Source of the DNA: Terriglobia bacterium
GTDB lineage: Bacteria > Acidobacteriota > Terriglobia > Terriglobales > Acidobacteriaceae
Assembly (NCBI GenBank): GCA_020073165.1
Contig: JAIQFP010000015.1
Span: forward strand, 55,456-119,455
Length of the DNA stretch: 64,000 nt
Direction of reading: 5' to 3'
Positions 10,937-19,724 of this stretch are shown here, piece after piece. Below the pieces are notes generated by a model, which saw only the letters and a program-made list of their open reading frames with translations, did no database searches and had not been told where the DNA came from. Each line of letters begins with the position of its first letter. Within the stretch, counting starts at the first letter, position 1. Made by a program: the position numbers and the translations under genes.

Positions 10937-12700
10937 TTATGCTTTTGCCGCCCGCGCTTCCGGCAGCATCGCCGTTGTGGGCACGGGGAAGCGCAACACG
11001 AACACCGCCCCGCCCTGTGACCGGTTATGGCAGGCAATATGCCCGTGGTGGTCCTGCACAACGCCATAGGTGGCACTCAGCCCGAGGCCGGTCCCTTTCC
11101 CGATAGGCTTGGTGGTATAGAAGGGATCAAACACTCGTTGTGGTTCGCGGATCCCCGGTCCAGAGTCGGAGAACTCCAGAACTACTTCGTCACCCTCGCG
11201 CCGGCCTTCGACGGCAAGGGCTCCCCCGCCGACTTCTTCCAGAGCATCTACGGCATTGCCGATGATTTGCAGGCAGCACTGGAAGAGTTGGTTGCCGTTG
11301 CCCCAGATCCGTGGCAGGTCGGGTGCAATCTTGGTCTCAACCCGGACCTGCTTGCCCTCCAGCCGGAGTGTTTCCATCTTGATGGCGCGATGCAGCAGAG
11401 AACCCACGTCCAGCAAAGCCTTTTCCGCCGGCGCCTGCTGCGCAAAACTCAGCAGGTCCGAGACCAGGTCCCGCGTGCGCCGCGCCTGCTGGCCAATTTT
11501 CTGCGCCATGGAGACCTGGTTGGGAGCCAGTGCTTCATTGCTTGAGAGCAATTCGGAGTATCCCAGGATAGCGGCCAGTGGGTTGTTGATCTCATGCGCC
11601 GCGCCGGCCACCAGTTGTCCCAGGGACGCCAGTTTTTCCTTTTGCACGAGTTGACTCTGCAGTCGCTGCAGATTCTCCAGGCTGCGGTGCGAAGTGTCCA
11701 GCAGACGCATGAGTTCGTGGTCCAATAGGTATTGCCGAATGAAGACGCACACGCCGAGCACCAGCATAGCCGCCAGAGTCACCAGCAAACGAAAATGGCG
11801 TAATTGGAGAGGAGCATCGAGGTAAAAGACCGCCCAGTAGCCCATCACCGGCAGGGACAAGATCGCGATCATCGCCAGGCGTGGCGCCAGCGCCATCCAC
11901 CGGCTCAACTCGGGCGGCGGGGGCTCACACCTGGGCTTGAGTTCCCGCGCCAGAAGGCCCACCCAGATCAGCCAGCAGACCCCAGCGACGAACGGAATGT
12001 CGTAGATGCTGCCGGTGTAGTATTGGCCGCGGGCAATGGCTGCGTTCATGGCTTCCGAACAGAACGTGTACAGGGCCATGGCGACCGTCAAGTGTCGGTA
12101 GATGGTCCTCCACGCACCTCGGGTGCCGGCGGTGAGCAGGCCTAGCGCACCCAGCAGAACCAGATTTTCCACCAGGTACAGCACGTCGTAATTGCGGCTG
12201 TAAAGCGGTACGTTCATCGCGACATACTCGTCGGGAAAAACGATGAAGGCGTACAGAAAGACCCACCAGATCAGCAACATCAGGAAATTCAGCGTCGTGA
12301 AATAGAGCTTTTGTTCTTCCTGGGCAAGGTGCGGGCGCAGAGCTAGTGCCGCCATGAACGGCACAACGTGGACGAATAGGATGATATCTCCGAAATAGGG
12401 ATCAGGCAGGTCGCGGTGAAGCAGCACCTCATAGTACGTCCACCCACCCTGGCTGACTGACCACATGAAGCATCCGACCGCCATCAGCGACCAGAAGAGC
12501 CGGGTCTGCCCGCGCTCAGACACGGCATTGGCCGTCATGACGATAGAGGCAGCGAGCAACAGCAAAAGTTGGGTTATGTCGCCCCACGCAGCCAGGGCAT
12601 GGCCGTGGGGTACGAGGAGTGACAAAACGGCGTACAGAAGAAGTAGTGCGGCGGACACACCGATCCACCAATGTTGCCTCAAGCTCATGGCTATGGGCAT
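10937..12700 (-). CDS. membrane sensor histidine kinase
   Basis: Two-component sensor kinase of 587 residues. The N-terminal half (1-320) has about nine or ten hydrophobic helices forming an integral-membrane sensor. A short coiled coil (LENLQRLQSQLVQKEKLASLGQL) leads to the H-box VAGAAHEINNPLAAILGYSEL, followed by N-box GNAVDALE, G1 DSGPGI and G2 GKGTGLGLS. No response regulator is adjacent, so its partner is unknown. A second in-frame ATG at 12688 is an equally good start; neither has a strong ribosome site. Confidence 0.88.
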   Translation of the reverse strand: MPIAMSLRQHWWIGVSAALLLLYAVLSLLVPHGHALAAWGDITQLLLLLAASIVMTANAVSERGQTRLFWSLMAVGCFMWSVSQGGWTYYEVLLHRDLPDPYFGDIILFVHVVPFMAALALRPHLAQEEQKLYFTTLNFLMLLIWWVFLYAFIVFPDEYVAMNVPLYSRNYDVLYLVENLVLLGALGLLTAGTRGAWRTIYRHLTVAMALYTFCSEAMNAAIARGQYYTGSIYDIPFVAGVCWLIWVGLLARELKPRCEPPPPELSRWMALAPRLAMIAILSLPVMGYWAVFYLDAPLQLRHFRLLVTLAAMLVLGVCVFIRQYLLDHELMRLLDTSHRSLENLQRLQSQLVQKEKLASLGQLVAGAAHEINNPLAAILGYSELLSSNEALAPNQVSMAQKIGQQARRTRDLVSDLLSFAQQAPAEKALLDVGSLLHRAIKMETLRLEGKQVRVETKIAPDLPRIWGNGNQLFQCCLQIIGNAVDALEEVGGGALAVEGRREGDEVVLEFSDSGPGIREPQRVFDPFYTTKPIGKGTGLGLSATYGVVQDHHGHIACHNRSQGGAVFVLRFPVPTTAMLPEARAAKA

Positions 12701-12937
12701 TCTAGTGGCCGCGGGTCGGGGACTGTAGGTCTCGGCGGAGACACCAACATTACTTTAGTTACCATGCTATTCCCGCGGTTCGCGGTGCGGTTCGTGGCAC
12801 AGGCTCCCCTTTTCTGGCGACGTCATCCCGGCGCCCGGTGCAGTTTACCCGGACCAGGGATTTTGCGTGGACTACCACTAACCCCCTGCCGCGTCTTCAG
12901 ACTGCATTACCACTCATTTCCCGGGTTTAAGCTCTGC

Positions 12938-12943
12938 TAAAAT
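12938..12943 (+). promoter_or_regulatory. extended -10 box directly before hemB
   Basis: TGCTAAAAT matches an extended sigma-70 -10 element. Only 7 nt separate it from the hemB ATG at 12951, so a start point at normal distance would fall on the ATG and give a leaderless transcript. Confidence 0.5.
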
Positions 12944-12950
12944 CAGGCCT

Positions 12951-13982
12951 ATGGCGTTCCCAGTCACACGCCTCCGTCGCCTGCGCCGCAGCGAGCAGTT
13001 CCGCTCTATGGTGCGCGAAACCCGGCTCACTCCCGAGAGCTTCGTCTACCCCCTGTTCGTCTGTCCGGGTGAAGGTGTACGCAAGGAAGTCCGCTCCATG
13101 CCGGGGGTGTTCAACCTCTCGGTGGACGAAGCGGCAAAAGAGGCGCGTCAGACCTACTCGTTAGGCGTGCCGTCCATCATCCTGTTCGGACTTCCTGAGA
13201 AGAAAGACGAAGTCGCCACCGGGGCCTGGGCGGACGACGGCATCGTGCAGCAGGCCGCCCGCGCCATCAAGCGCGAAGTGCCCAACCTCATCATCATGGG
13301 TGACGTCTGCCTCTGTGAATACATGTCGCACGGACATTGCGGGATCGTGCGTGCCACCGGAGGGCCTCAGTCGCTGGGAGCCGCGGTAGCTGCCCCGCCC
13401 GCAGCGGGTACGGATTACGAGATCGTCAACGACGCCACGCTCGAGCTGCTGGCCCGGACCTCGGTCTCATTGGCCCGAGCCGGAGTGGACATCATCGCTC
13501 CTTCCGACATGATGGACGGCCGGGTGGGCGCGATCCGCAAGGCGCTGGACCAGGCAGGTCTGGTGAACACGCCCATTCTTTCCTACGCTGCCAAGTTTGC
13601 TTCCGGTTTTTACGGACCCTTCCGCGAAGCCGCCGACTCGGCGCCGCAATTCGGCGATCGCCGGTCCTACCAGATGGATCCCGCCAACGTGCGCGAGGCC
13701 ATGCGCGAGATTGAGCTCGACATCGAAGAAGGCGCGGACATGATCATGGTCAAGCCCGCCATGCCCTACCTCGACGTAATCGCCGCCGCCCGCGAACGCT
13801 TCGATCTGCCCCTCGCCGCCTATCAGGTCTCCGGGGAATACGCCATGATCGAAGCCGCCGCCCGGAATAACTGGATTGATCGCGAGCGGGTGATGATGGA
13901 GTCGCTGGTGTGCATTCGGCGGGCGGGAGCCAGCATCATTCTGACGTACTTCGCGAAAGACGCAGCCAAGCTGCTGGCGTAG
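12951..13982 (+). CDS. hemB: delta-aminolevulinic acid dehydratase HemB
   Basis: Condenses two 5-aminolevulinate molecules to porphobilinogen in tetrapyrrole synthesis. At 343 residues it is full length. The zinc-type Cys cluster [14 protein letters not shown] (~122-135) is present. The active-site lysine regions are [16 protein letters not shown] and [12 protein letters not shown], followed by [10 protein letters not shown]. The gene diverges from the histidine kinase across about 250 nt. hemA, the other haem gene here, is at 61.8 kb and not linked. Confidence 0.97.
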   Translation: MAFPVTRLRRLRRSEQFRSMVRETRLTPESFVYPLFVCPGEGVRKEVRSMPGVFNLSVDEAAKEARQTYSLGVPSIILFGLPEKKDEVATGAWADDGIVQQAARAIKREVPNLIIMGDVCLCEYMSHGHCGIVRATGGPQSLGAAVAAPPAAGTDYEIVNDATLELLARTSVSLARAGVDIIAPSDMMDGRVGAIRKALDQAGLVNTPILSYAAKFASGFYGPFREAADSAPQFGDRRSYQMDPANVREAMREIELDIEEGADMIMVKPAMPYLDVIAAARERFDLPLAAYQVSGEYAMIEAAARNNWIDRERVMMESLVCIRRAGASIILTYFAKDAAKLLA

Positions 13983-14074
13983 GCGCAGACTTGTGGGGAC
14001 AGCCGCCCTCGCAGGGTCTTCGGGTTCGAGGTTCAGGAGAAATCCTGGCACGAGGCCTAAGACCAGGAGGTCGC

Positions 14075-14320
14075 ATGCAACACGTCCGGAAAGCACTTGG
14101 TCTGATCGCTACGGCTCTCCTCTTATGCACAGTTCTAATGACTACCTTTGTCCGTGAGTGGGAGATCCGCCATCTGCCTCCGGACAAGGATTACTTTGTT
14201 CTGATCCCGCTCTCGGGACTGTATTCGATCTACCTAGGTGTCGGCACCGGCTTGGCCACATGCGCTTGGCTGCTCCTGTGGTTGATCTCGTACCTCCAGC
14301 AAAGAAGAAATCCGAACTGA
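14075..14320 (+). CDS. small two-helix membrane protein
   Basis: 81 residues. The start at 14075 has a strong AGGAGG seven bases upstream; the longer in-frame ORF reaching into hemB is rejected. Two hydrophobic helices are visible (ALGLIATALLLCTVLMTTF and GLYSIYLGVGTGLATCAWLLLWLISYL) around a polar loop DKDYFVLIPLS. Function unknown. It follows hemB by 92 nt. Confidence 0.6.
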   Translation: MQHVRKALGLIATALLLCTVLMTTFVREWEIRHLPPDKDYFVLIPLSGLYSIYLGVGTGLATCAWLLLWLISYLQQRRNPN

Positions 14321-14344
14321 CGCACTGTGATTCAGCATTCAGTT

Positions 14345-14372
14345 TTGACGATTCGTTAGGCTGGTCTAGAAT
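14345..14372 (+). promoter_or_regulatory. sigma-70 promoter of the lpd/pdh operon
   Basis: TTGACG (14345-14350), 16-nt spacer, TAGAAT (14367-14372). A start near 14379 leaves a leader of about 40 nt before lpd. It is one of the best -35/-10 pairs in the window. Confidence 0.65.
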
Positions 14373-14417
14373 CAACCGTTTGCCCTGCATCATCTCATCT
14401 AGCTGAGGACTACCACT

Positions 14418-15833
14418 TTGCCTGAGACTCTCTACGACCTCGCCATCATCGGCAGCGGCCCCGCCGGATACACCGCCGCCATCCGCGCCGGACAGTACGG
14501 CCTGAAAACCGCGCTCATCGAAAAAGACAACGTGCTCGGCGGCACCTGCCTGCACGTGGGCTGCATTCCGACTAAAGCGCTCCTATTCAATGCCGAGCTC
14601 TGGGATCACCTGAAAGATGCGAAGGAGTTCGGCATCGAGGGCGTGGACGGGCGCAAGCTGAATTGGGCGGCGGTTCAGGAGCGAAAAGGAAAAATCGTCA
14701 CCAAGCACGCCAAGGGCCTCGAGTTCTTGATGAAGAAGAACAAGGTGGAAGTGGTGCGCGGCTACGGAAAGCTGACTGGCCCGGCACAAAACGGCGTCCT
14801 GACGGTCGAGGTCACAAACGAAGGCAAGGCCAGCCACATCAAGGCGAAGAATGTGATTTTGTCCACCGGTTCGGAGGCCCGCCTGCTGCCGGGGATGCAG
14901 GCGGACGACCGCATCCTGACCAACATCGAAATCCTCAGCCTGAAGGAAATTCCCAAGTCGCTGATTGTGGTGGGCGCGGGCGCGGTGGGCGTGGAGTTCG
15001 CGTCCATCTTCCGTTCTTTCGACACAGAAGTCACCCTCCTCGAAATGCTGCCCCGCTTGGTGCCGGTGGAAGATGAAGATATTTCCAAGGAACTGGCCCG
15101 CGTCTATCGCAAGCGCGGCATCGCCTTCCATACCAGCGCAAAGGTAGAAAAAGTCGAGAAGACGAAGACAGGAGTCGCCGTCACGATCACCGCAGAAGGC
15201 AAGCAGCAGAAGATCGAGGCGGAGAAGATCCTGATCGCCGTGGGCCGCAAGCCGCGCATCGAGAACATCGGCCTGGAGAAGACCAAGATCAAGCCCGACC
15301 GCGGATTCATCAAGACCGACAGCTGGATGCAAACCGCCGAGCCTGGCATTTACGCCATCGGCGACATCGTGCTGGGAACGCCGCAACTGGCCCATGTCGG
15401 CGCCATGGAAGGCATTGTGGCGGTGACGAAAATTGCTGGCAAAAAAGGCAAACCCATCAACCCGGAGCACATTCCCAACGCGACCTACTGCCATCCCGAG
15501 ATTGGCAGCGTCGGCCTGAGCGAGGTGCGGGCGCAGGAAGCGGGCTACAATGTGAAGGTCGGCAAGTTCCCCTTCACCGCGAACTCGCGCGCCTCCATCG
15601 TCGGGCAGCACGAGGGCTTCATCAAGATCGTCTCCGACGCCGACTACGGCGAGATTCTGGGCGTGCACATCATCGGCCCACAGGCCACCGAGCTGATCTC
15701 CGAAGCCGTCGCCGCCATGGAACTGGAAGCTACCGTCGAAGATCTGATGTGGACAATCCACGCGCACCCGACGCTGGCCGAGGCTATGCTGGATGCATCG
15801 AACAGCGTGTATGGGATGGCCATCAACGCATGA
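14418..15833 (+). CDS. lpdA: dihydrolipoyl dehydrogenase (E3)
   Basis: FAD disulfide oxidoreductase that reoxidises the dihydrolipoyl group of the E2 subunit with NAD+. 471 residues. The N-terminal FAD site is IIGSGPAGYTAAIRAGQ; the redox-active disulfide is GGTCLHVGCIPTKALL. The NAD site is VVGAGAVGVEFASIF, the second FAD motif YAIGDIVLGTPQLAHVG, and the C-terminal His-Glu pair lies in HAHPTLAEA. The start is a TTG at 14418 (PETLYDLAIIGSG). First gene of the pdh cluster. Confidence 0.96.
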   Translation: MPETLYDLAIIGSGPAGYTAAIRAGQYGLKTALIEKDNVLGGTCLHVGCIPTKALLFNAELWDHLKDAKEFGIEGVDGRKLNWAAVQERKGKIVTKHAKGLEFLMKKNKVEVVRGYGKLTGPAQNGVLTVEVTNEGKASHIKAKNVILSTGSEARLLPGMQADDRILTNIEILSLKEIPKSLIVVGAGAVGVEFASIFRSFDTEVTLLEMLPRLVPVEDEDISKELARVYRKRGIAFHTSAKVEKVEKTKTGVAVTITAEGKQQKIEAEKILIAVGRKPRIENIGLEKTKIKPDRGFIKTDSWMQTAEPGIYAIGDIVLGTPQLAHVGAMEGIVAVTKIAGKKGKPINPEHIPNATYCHPEIGSVGLSEVRAQEAGYNVKVGKFPFTANSRASIVGQHEGFIKIVSDADYGEILGVHIIGPQATELISEAVAAMELEATVEDLMWTIHAHPTLAEAMLDASNSVYGMAINA

Positions 15834-15921
15834 AAATTGAGTAATTGGGTAATTTGGAAATTGAGTAATTTCTAGGCGCTCGGGTTTCCCATTTACCCAA
15901 TTACCAAATTACCCAATTTCA
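15833..15921. repeat. inverted octamer arrays between lpd and lipB
   Basis: The left arm (15835-15872) repeats units such as TAATTGGG/TAATTTGG/AAATTGAG. The right arm (15888-15920) is CCCATTTA/CCCAATTA/CCAAATTA/CCCAATTT. The arms are reverse complements at roughly 25 of 30 positions, so the transcript can form one long hairpin with a loop of about 15 nt. It fills the whole intergenic gap. Confidence 0.8.
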
Positions 15922-15923
15922 CA

Positions 15924-16781
15924 ATGATCTCGGTTCTCCAACTCGGAACTATTGACTACTCCACCGGCCTGCGCCTCCAGCAGCGCCTGGTCGAGCTGCG
16001 GAAAGCCGGCCAGATTGGTGACGTTCTCCTGCTGCTTGAGCACACGCCAGTCATCACCCTGGGCCGGAATGCCAAAGCTGCAAATGTCGTCGCTTCGCCC
16101 GAGCTGCTCGCCCAGCGCGGTGTGGAAGTCTTCGAATGCGATCGCGGCGGCGATGTGACCTTCCACGGCCCCGGACAGCTGGTGGGCTATCCCATCTTCG
16201 ACCTGCGCGGGTTCCCATCCTCCGACGGCAAGCGGAAGACGCTGGGCGCAGTGGAGTACGTACGCCGCCTGGAAGAGGTGCTGATCCGCACCTGCGCCGA
16301 CTTCGGCGTCTCCGCCAAACGAATTCCCGGGCTGACCGGAGTGTGGACAGACCCCAAACCATTGTCATCCCGAGCGGAGCAGCCTGTCCGCCCAGCGGAC
16401 AAGGCTGCGGAGTCGAGGGACCTTGTGTTTTCCAGCGGTGACGAGGCCAAAATCGCCGCCCTCGGCGTCCACATCTCCCGCGCCGTCACTTCCCACGGCT
16501 TCGCCCTGAACGTGAACACCGACCTCAGCTTCTTCGGCCTCATCATCCCCTGCGGCATCGAGTCGAAGCCGGTGACTTCAATCGAGAAGGAACTCGGAAA
16601 GCAGGTTCCGCTGCAAGATGTCGCTCACTCCATCTCCCGCAACTTCGGTGTGGTCTTCGAGAGCCAGATCTTGTGGCTGGAGACTTTGGACGCGCTGCTG
16701 GGACAGTCCGTGGGCGTGCCCATGCGGCCTCCGGCGGAACTGCGGCAGCTTCGTAAAGAAGAGGATACGTTCCGAGCGTGA
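15924..16781 (+). CDS. lipB: octanoyltransferase LipB with repeat-derived insertion
   Basis: Transfers octanoate from acyl carrier protein to lipoyl domains, the first step of lipoate attachment needed by the E2 encoded nearby. Family motifs are present: LLLEHTPVITLGR, RGGDVTFHGPGQLVGYPI, the catalytic lysine in DEAKIAALGVHISR and the catalytic Cys in IIPCGIESKPVTS. Normal proteins pass directly from GVW(T/V) to the KIAAIGV strand. Here residues ~147-170 (SSRAEQPVRPADKAAESRDL) are encoded by a palindromic repeat in frame, giving 285 residues. The insertion sits in the loop just before the catalytic lysine. Confidence 0.95.
   Translation: MISVLQLGTIDYSTGLRLQQRLVELRKAGQIGDVLLLLEHTPVITLGRNAKAANVVASPELLAQRGVEVFECDRGGDVTFHGPGQLVGYPIFDLRGFPSSDGKRKTLGAVEYVRRLEEVLIRTCADFGVSAKRIPGLTGVWTDPKPLSSRAEQPVRPADKAAESRDLVFSSGDEAKIAALGVHISRAVTSHGFALNVNTDLSFFGLIIPCGIESKPVTSIEKELGKQVPLQDVAHSISRNFGVVFESQILWLETLDALLGQSVGVPMRPPAELRQLRKEEDTFRA
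16364..16432 (+). repeat. bipartite palindromic repeat, copy 2 (inside lipB)
   Basis: Head GTCATCCCGAGCG and tail GTCGAGGGACCTTGTGTTT flank a long palindrome (GCAGCC-TGTCCGC / GCGGACA-AGGCTGC). It is read in frame through lipB in the sense direction. Confidence 0.88.
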
Positions 16782-16866
16782 TGTTGTGCCGTGCCCCGCG
16801 AAGGTCAGGTTTGGCCAAACACCGTCGCAAGGGGTAGCATTCTAAGTCACTGACCAATATCGAAGC

Positions 16867-18174
16867 ATGGCCAAGAAGAAAAAGACCCATCCCAAAGCCG
16901 CGATGCGCGCCGGTTCCAACGGACGCGGTCAACGTCCGCCTGCATCGCCTGCCGGCAAGGCCACTCCCGCGCAGCGCACCTACACCATCCTTGACTACCG
17001 GCTGGAGAAGCTCAGTTTTGCTCTCCGGCAGGTCCGCGCCGGCGACGAAGTCCGCTACGAAGTCACCGGCGATCTGAGCGCCCCCGTTCCACCCATCCGC
17101 GAATCGAAGTACCTCTCCAAGCAGCAATACATCGAGATCTATCGCTGGATGCTGCTCAACCGCAAGATGGAAACTGCCCTGGAGAATCTCTATAAGCAAG
17201 GCAAAGTAGTCGGTGGGGTTTACTTCGGCTTGGGCCAGGAAGCCTGCTCCTGCGCCTCCGCCTACGCGCTGCGTAAAGAAGACTGGCTGGGACCGATGAT
17301 CCGCAACCAGGGATCGCTCCTGGTGCGCGGCTTCTCCGCCCGCGACATCATGATGCAATACATGGCCAAGGCCGGCTCGCCGACCAAGGGCCGCGACGCG
17401 TCTTCTCACTTCGGCGACATCGAGAAGCGCAACGTAGTCGCGCCGATCTCGACCTTGGGCGATCTCATTCCCGTGCTGGCCGGCGTGGCTCTGGGCGCGC
17501 GCTTGCAGGGACGCAACATTGCCGTCATGACCTACATCGGCGACGGCGGCCAGTCCACCGGCGTCACCTACGAAGGCCTGAACTTCGCCGCCGTGCAAGA
17601 CCTCGGCCTGGTGCTCTTCGTCGAAAACAATCTCTGGGGATACTCCACGCCCGCCGACATGCAGTTCCGCGTAAAAGACTTGGCCGAGCGGGCCATTGCC
17701 TACGGCATCCCCGGCGTGATCGTGGACGGCACCGACGCCTGCCAGGTCTACGACGCCGCTTACGAAGCCTGCGAGCGCGCCCGCCGCGGCCAAGGCCCAA
17801 CCCTCATCGAAGCCAAAATGATGCGGATGAAAGGCCACGCCATCCACGACGCCGCCGAGTATGTCCCCAGGCCTTTGTTTGAATATTGGAAGAAGCGCGA
17901 CTGCATCGCGCGGTTTGAGAACTATCTGGTGAACGTGAAGAAGTGGTTCTCAGCGGAGGAGAATCGCAAGCTGATCGAAGATGTGGATCGTGAACTGGAA
18001 GCGGACCGCGACTTTGCGGTGGCATCGCCGATGCCGGTGCCGGAATCGGCCGCCGGTGGAGTGTATTGCGAAGCCGGCTGCCACGAGATCAAACCGAAGT
18101 ATGGAATGCCAAGAGCCAGAGCGGGAACTGCCGCTGGCCTCAAGCGGACGGATGCGGCTGTGCATTTGAAGTGA
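16867..18174 (+). CDS. pdhA: pyruvate dehydrogenase E1 alpha subunit
   Basis: Thiamine-diphosphate subunit that decarboxylates pyruvate together with PdhB. 435 residues. An N-terminal basic extension of about 95 residues (KKKKTHPKAAMRAGSNGRGQ) precedes the usual start of the fold at YIEIYRWMLLNRKMETAL. The ThDP motif is GDGGQSTGVTYEGLNFA...LVLFVENN. The phosphorylation-loop-like segment MMRMKGHAIHDAAEYVP is present. A branched-chain substrate cannot be excluded from sequence, but the neighbours favour pyruvate. Confidence 0.9.
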   Translation: MAKKKKTHPKAAMRAGSNGRGQRPPASPAGKATPAQRTYTILDYRLEKLSFALRQVRAGDEVRYEVTGDLSAPVPPIRESKYLSKQQYIEIYRWMLLNRKMETALENLYKQGKVVGGVYFGLGQEACSCASAYALRKEDWLGPMIRNQGSLLVRGFSARDIMMQYMAKAGSPTKGRDASSHFGDIEKRNVVAPISTLGDLIPVLAGVALGARLQGRNIAVMTYIGDGGQSTGVTYEGLNFAAVQDLGLVLFVENNLWGYSTPADMQFRVKDLAERAIAYGIPGVIVDGTDACQVYDAAYEACERARRGQGPTLIEAKMMRMKGHAIHDAAEYVPRPLFEYWKKRDCIARFENYLVNVKKWFSAEENRKLIEDVDRELEADRDFAVASPMPVPESAAGGVYCEAGCHEIKPKYGMPRARAGTAAGLKRTDAAVHLK

Positions 18175-18215
18175 TATCCATCACAGCCGCAAGCTTCCAA
18201 CCTCTGCAATGCCTT

Positions 18216-18282
18216 GTCATCCCGAGCGGAGTGGCACGTCCGCGAAGCGGACACGGGCTACGGAGTCGAGGGACCTTGTGTT
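18216..18282 (+). repeat. bipartite palindromic repeat, copy 3
   Basis: Head GTCATCCCGAGCGGAG, central palindrome around GTCCGC-GAA-GCGGAC, tail GTCGAGGGACCTTGTGTT. It lies 15 nt upstream of the GIY-YIG start codon, in opposite orientation to copy 4. Confidence 0.88.
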
Positions 18283-18297
18283 CAGCCGGGGGTGGCA

Positions 18298-18687
18298 ATG
18301 CGCCGCGAGTATCACTTCTACGTTTACATCATGCAGAGCGCATCCCGCCGGGCCCTGTATATTGGCATGACCAACAACCTCCACAAGCGTGTCTGGCAGC
18401 ACAAAACTCATGCGTTCGAAGGATTCACCGACGACTATAACGCGGTCCGCCTCGTATACTGGGAGAGCTTTGACGACGTACACAAGGCCATCGCGCGTGA
18501 GAAGCAACTCAAGAACTGGCGGCGGGAGAAGGAAATGTGGCTGATCGCACGCCTGAACCCGAAGTGGCGGGATCTGGCCATCGACTGGTATGACTCCCCC
18601 GTTACCATGCCGAAGCCAGCAGAAACGCAAGGTCTCTCCACTGCGGCACTCGTTCACTGCGTGAACGAGCGTCCTCGGTCGGGATGA
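18298..18687 (+). CDS. GIY-YIG nuclease family protein
   Basis: Small single-domain GIY-YIG protein of 129 residues, related to the UvrC N-domain/YhbQ group. Motifs are YHFYVYIMQ and RALYIGMTNNLHKRVWQHK at the N-terminus, with the REKQLKNWRREKE helix further on. Start at 18298; the in-frame upstream extension is repeat DNA. It is set between pdhA and pdhB, which normally adjoin, and is framed by repeat copies in opposite orientation. Copy 4 encodes about the last 20 residues and provides the TGA stop. The substrate is unknown; it could be a host housekeeping paralogue or tied to the spread of the repeat. Confidence 0.85.
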   Translation: MRREYHFYVYIMQSASRRALYIGMTNNLHKRVWQHKTHAFEGFTDDYNAVRLVYWESFDDVHKAIAREKQLKNWRREKEMWLIARLNPKWRDLAIDWYDSPVTMPKPAETQGLSTAALVHCVNERPRSG

Positions 18688-18688
18688 C
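18622..18688 (-). repeat. bipartite palindromic repeat, copy 4 (3' end of GIY-YIG gene)
   Basis: Minus-strand copy: GTCATCCCGACCGAGG, perfect palindrome CTCGTTCAC-GCA-GTGAACGAG, then a diverged tail GAGAGACCTTGCGTTTC. It overlaps the end of the GIY-YIG gene; the stop codon lies in its head. Confidence 0.85.
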
Positions 18689-18720
18689 AGAGGTTCAGAG
18701 TTCTCACAGAAACAAGTACC

Positions 18721-19695
18721 ATGCCCCCACTCACCTATCTCGAAGCCATCCGCCAGGGAATCTGGGAGGAAATGGAGCGCGATCCCACGGTCTTCTGCCT
18801 GGGCGAAGACATCGGAATCTACGGCGGCGCGTTCAAAGTCACCGACGGCTTCATTGACCGCTTTGGTCCCGAGCGCGTCATTGACACCCCTATCGCTGAG
18901 TCCGCCATCGTGGGTGCGGCTTTCGGCGCGTCGCTCACCGGCATGAGGCCAGTGGCCGAGTTCCAGTTCATGGACTTCATCGGTTGCGCCTTCAACCAGA
19001 TCGTCAACATGGTGGCCAAGGCCCACTACCGCTGGGGTGCGCCTGCGCCTCTGGTGATTCGCGGGCCAAGCGGCGGGAATGTGCATGGCGGGCCGTTCCA
19101 TTCGCAAAACCCGGAGATGTGGTTCGTCCATGCTCCCGGGCTGAAAGTCGTGTGCCCGGCCAGCGCCTATGACGCCAAGGGGTTAATCAAGGCTGCCATC
19201 CGCGACAACAATCCGGTGATCTTTTTCGAGCACAAATATCTCTACCGCCGCATCAAAGAAGAAGTGCCCGCCGAGGACTACATTGTGCCCCTGGGCAAAG
19301 CACGCATCGCCCGCGAGGGCCGCGACCTCAGCATCATTACTTATGCCGCAATGGTGCATGTGGCGCTCGAAGCAGCCGAGATCCTCGCCAAAGAGGGGAT
19401 TGACTTGGAGATCGTGGACCTGCGAACAGTCTCACCACTGGACCGCGAAGCCATCGCCCAAACCGTGCGCAAGACTAACAAAGTGATCCTGCTGCATGAG
19501 GACGTCCGCACCGGTGGCCTCGCCGGAGAAATCGCCGCTATCATTAATGAGGAAGCGTTTGACGATCTCGACGGCCCCATCGTTCGCATCACGGCGCAGG
19601 ATTCCCCGGTGCCGTTCTCGCCGCCGCAGGAAGAATACTTTCTGCCCAAAGTGAGCGACGTAGTGCGGGAGGCCCACAAGCTGAAAGCCTACTAG
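18721..19695 (+). CDS. pdhB: pyruvate dehydrogenase E1 beta subunit
   Basis: Transketolase-like beta subunit of E1, 324 residues, full length. It begins LTYLEAIRQGIWEEMERDPTVFCLGEDIG. The pyrimidine-binding domain includes IDTPIAESAIVGAAFGASLTGMRPVAEFQFMDF. The C-domain holds LEIVDLRTVSPLDREAI and ends EEYFLPKVSDVVREAHKLKAY. The gene is separated from pdhA by the repeat-flanked nuclease insert but stays in the same transcription direction. Confidence 0.95.
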   Translation: MPPLTYLEAIRQGIWEEMERDPTVFCLGEDIGIYGGAFKVTDGFIDRFGPERVIDTPIAESAIVGAAFGASLTGMRPVAEFQFMDFIGCAFNQIVNMVAKAHYRWGAPAPLVIRGPSGGNVHGGPFHSQNPEMWFVHAPGLKVVCPASAYDAKGLIKAAIRDNNPVIFFEHKYLYRRIKEEVPAEDYIVPLGKARIAREGRDLSIITYAAMVHVALEAAEILAKEGIDLEIVDLRTVSPLDREAIAQTVRKTNKVILLHEDVRTGGLAGEIAAIINEEAFDDLDGPIVRITAQDSPVPFSPPQEEYFLPKVSDVVREAHKLKAY

Positions 19696-19724
19696 GCAGC
19701 GCCGGCCCGTTGCCGGCAAGCGCT

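Noticed and set aside
12823..12875. Possible fifth, decayed copy of the bipartite repeat (GTCATCCCGGCG ... AGGGATTTTGCGT)
   Set aside because: The head is cut short and the tail matches too weakly to count.
18298..18687. Homing endonuclease inside an intron
   Set aside because: pdhA and pdhB are each complete on either side, so no exon is split and no intron structure is evident.
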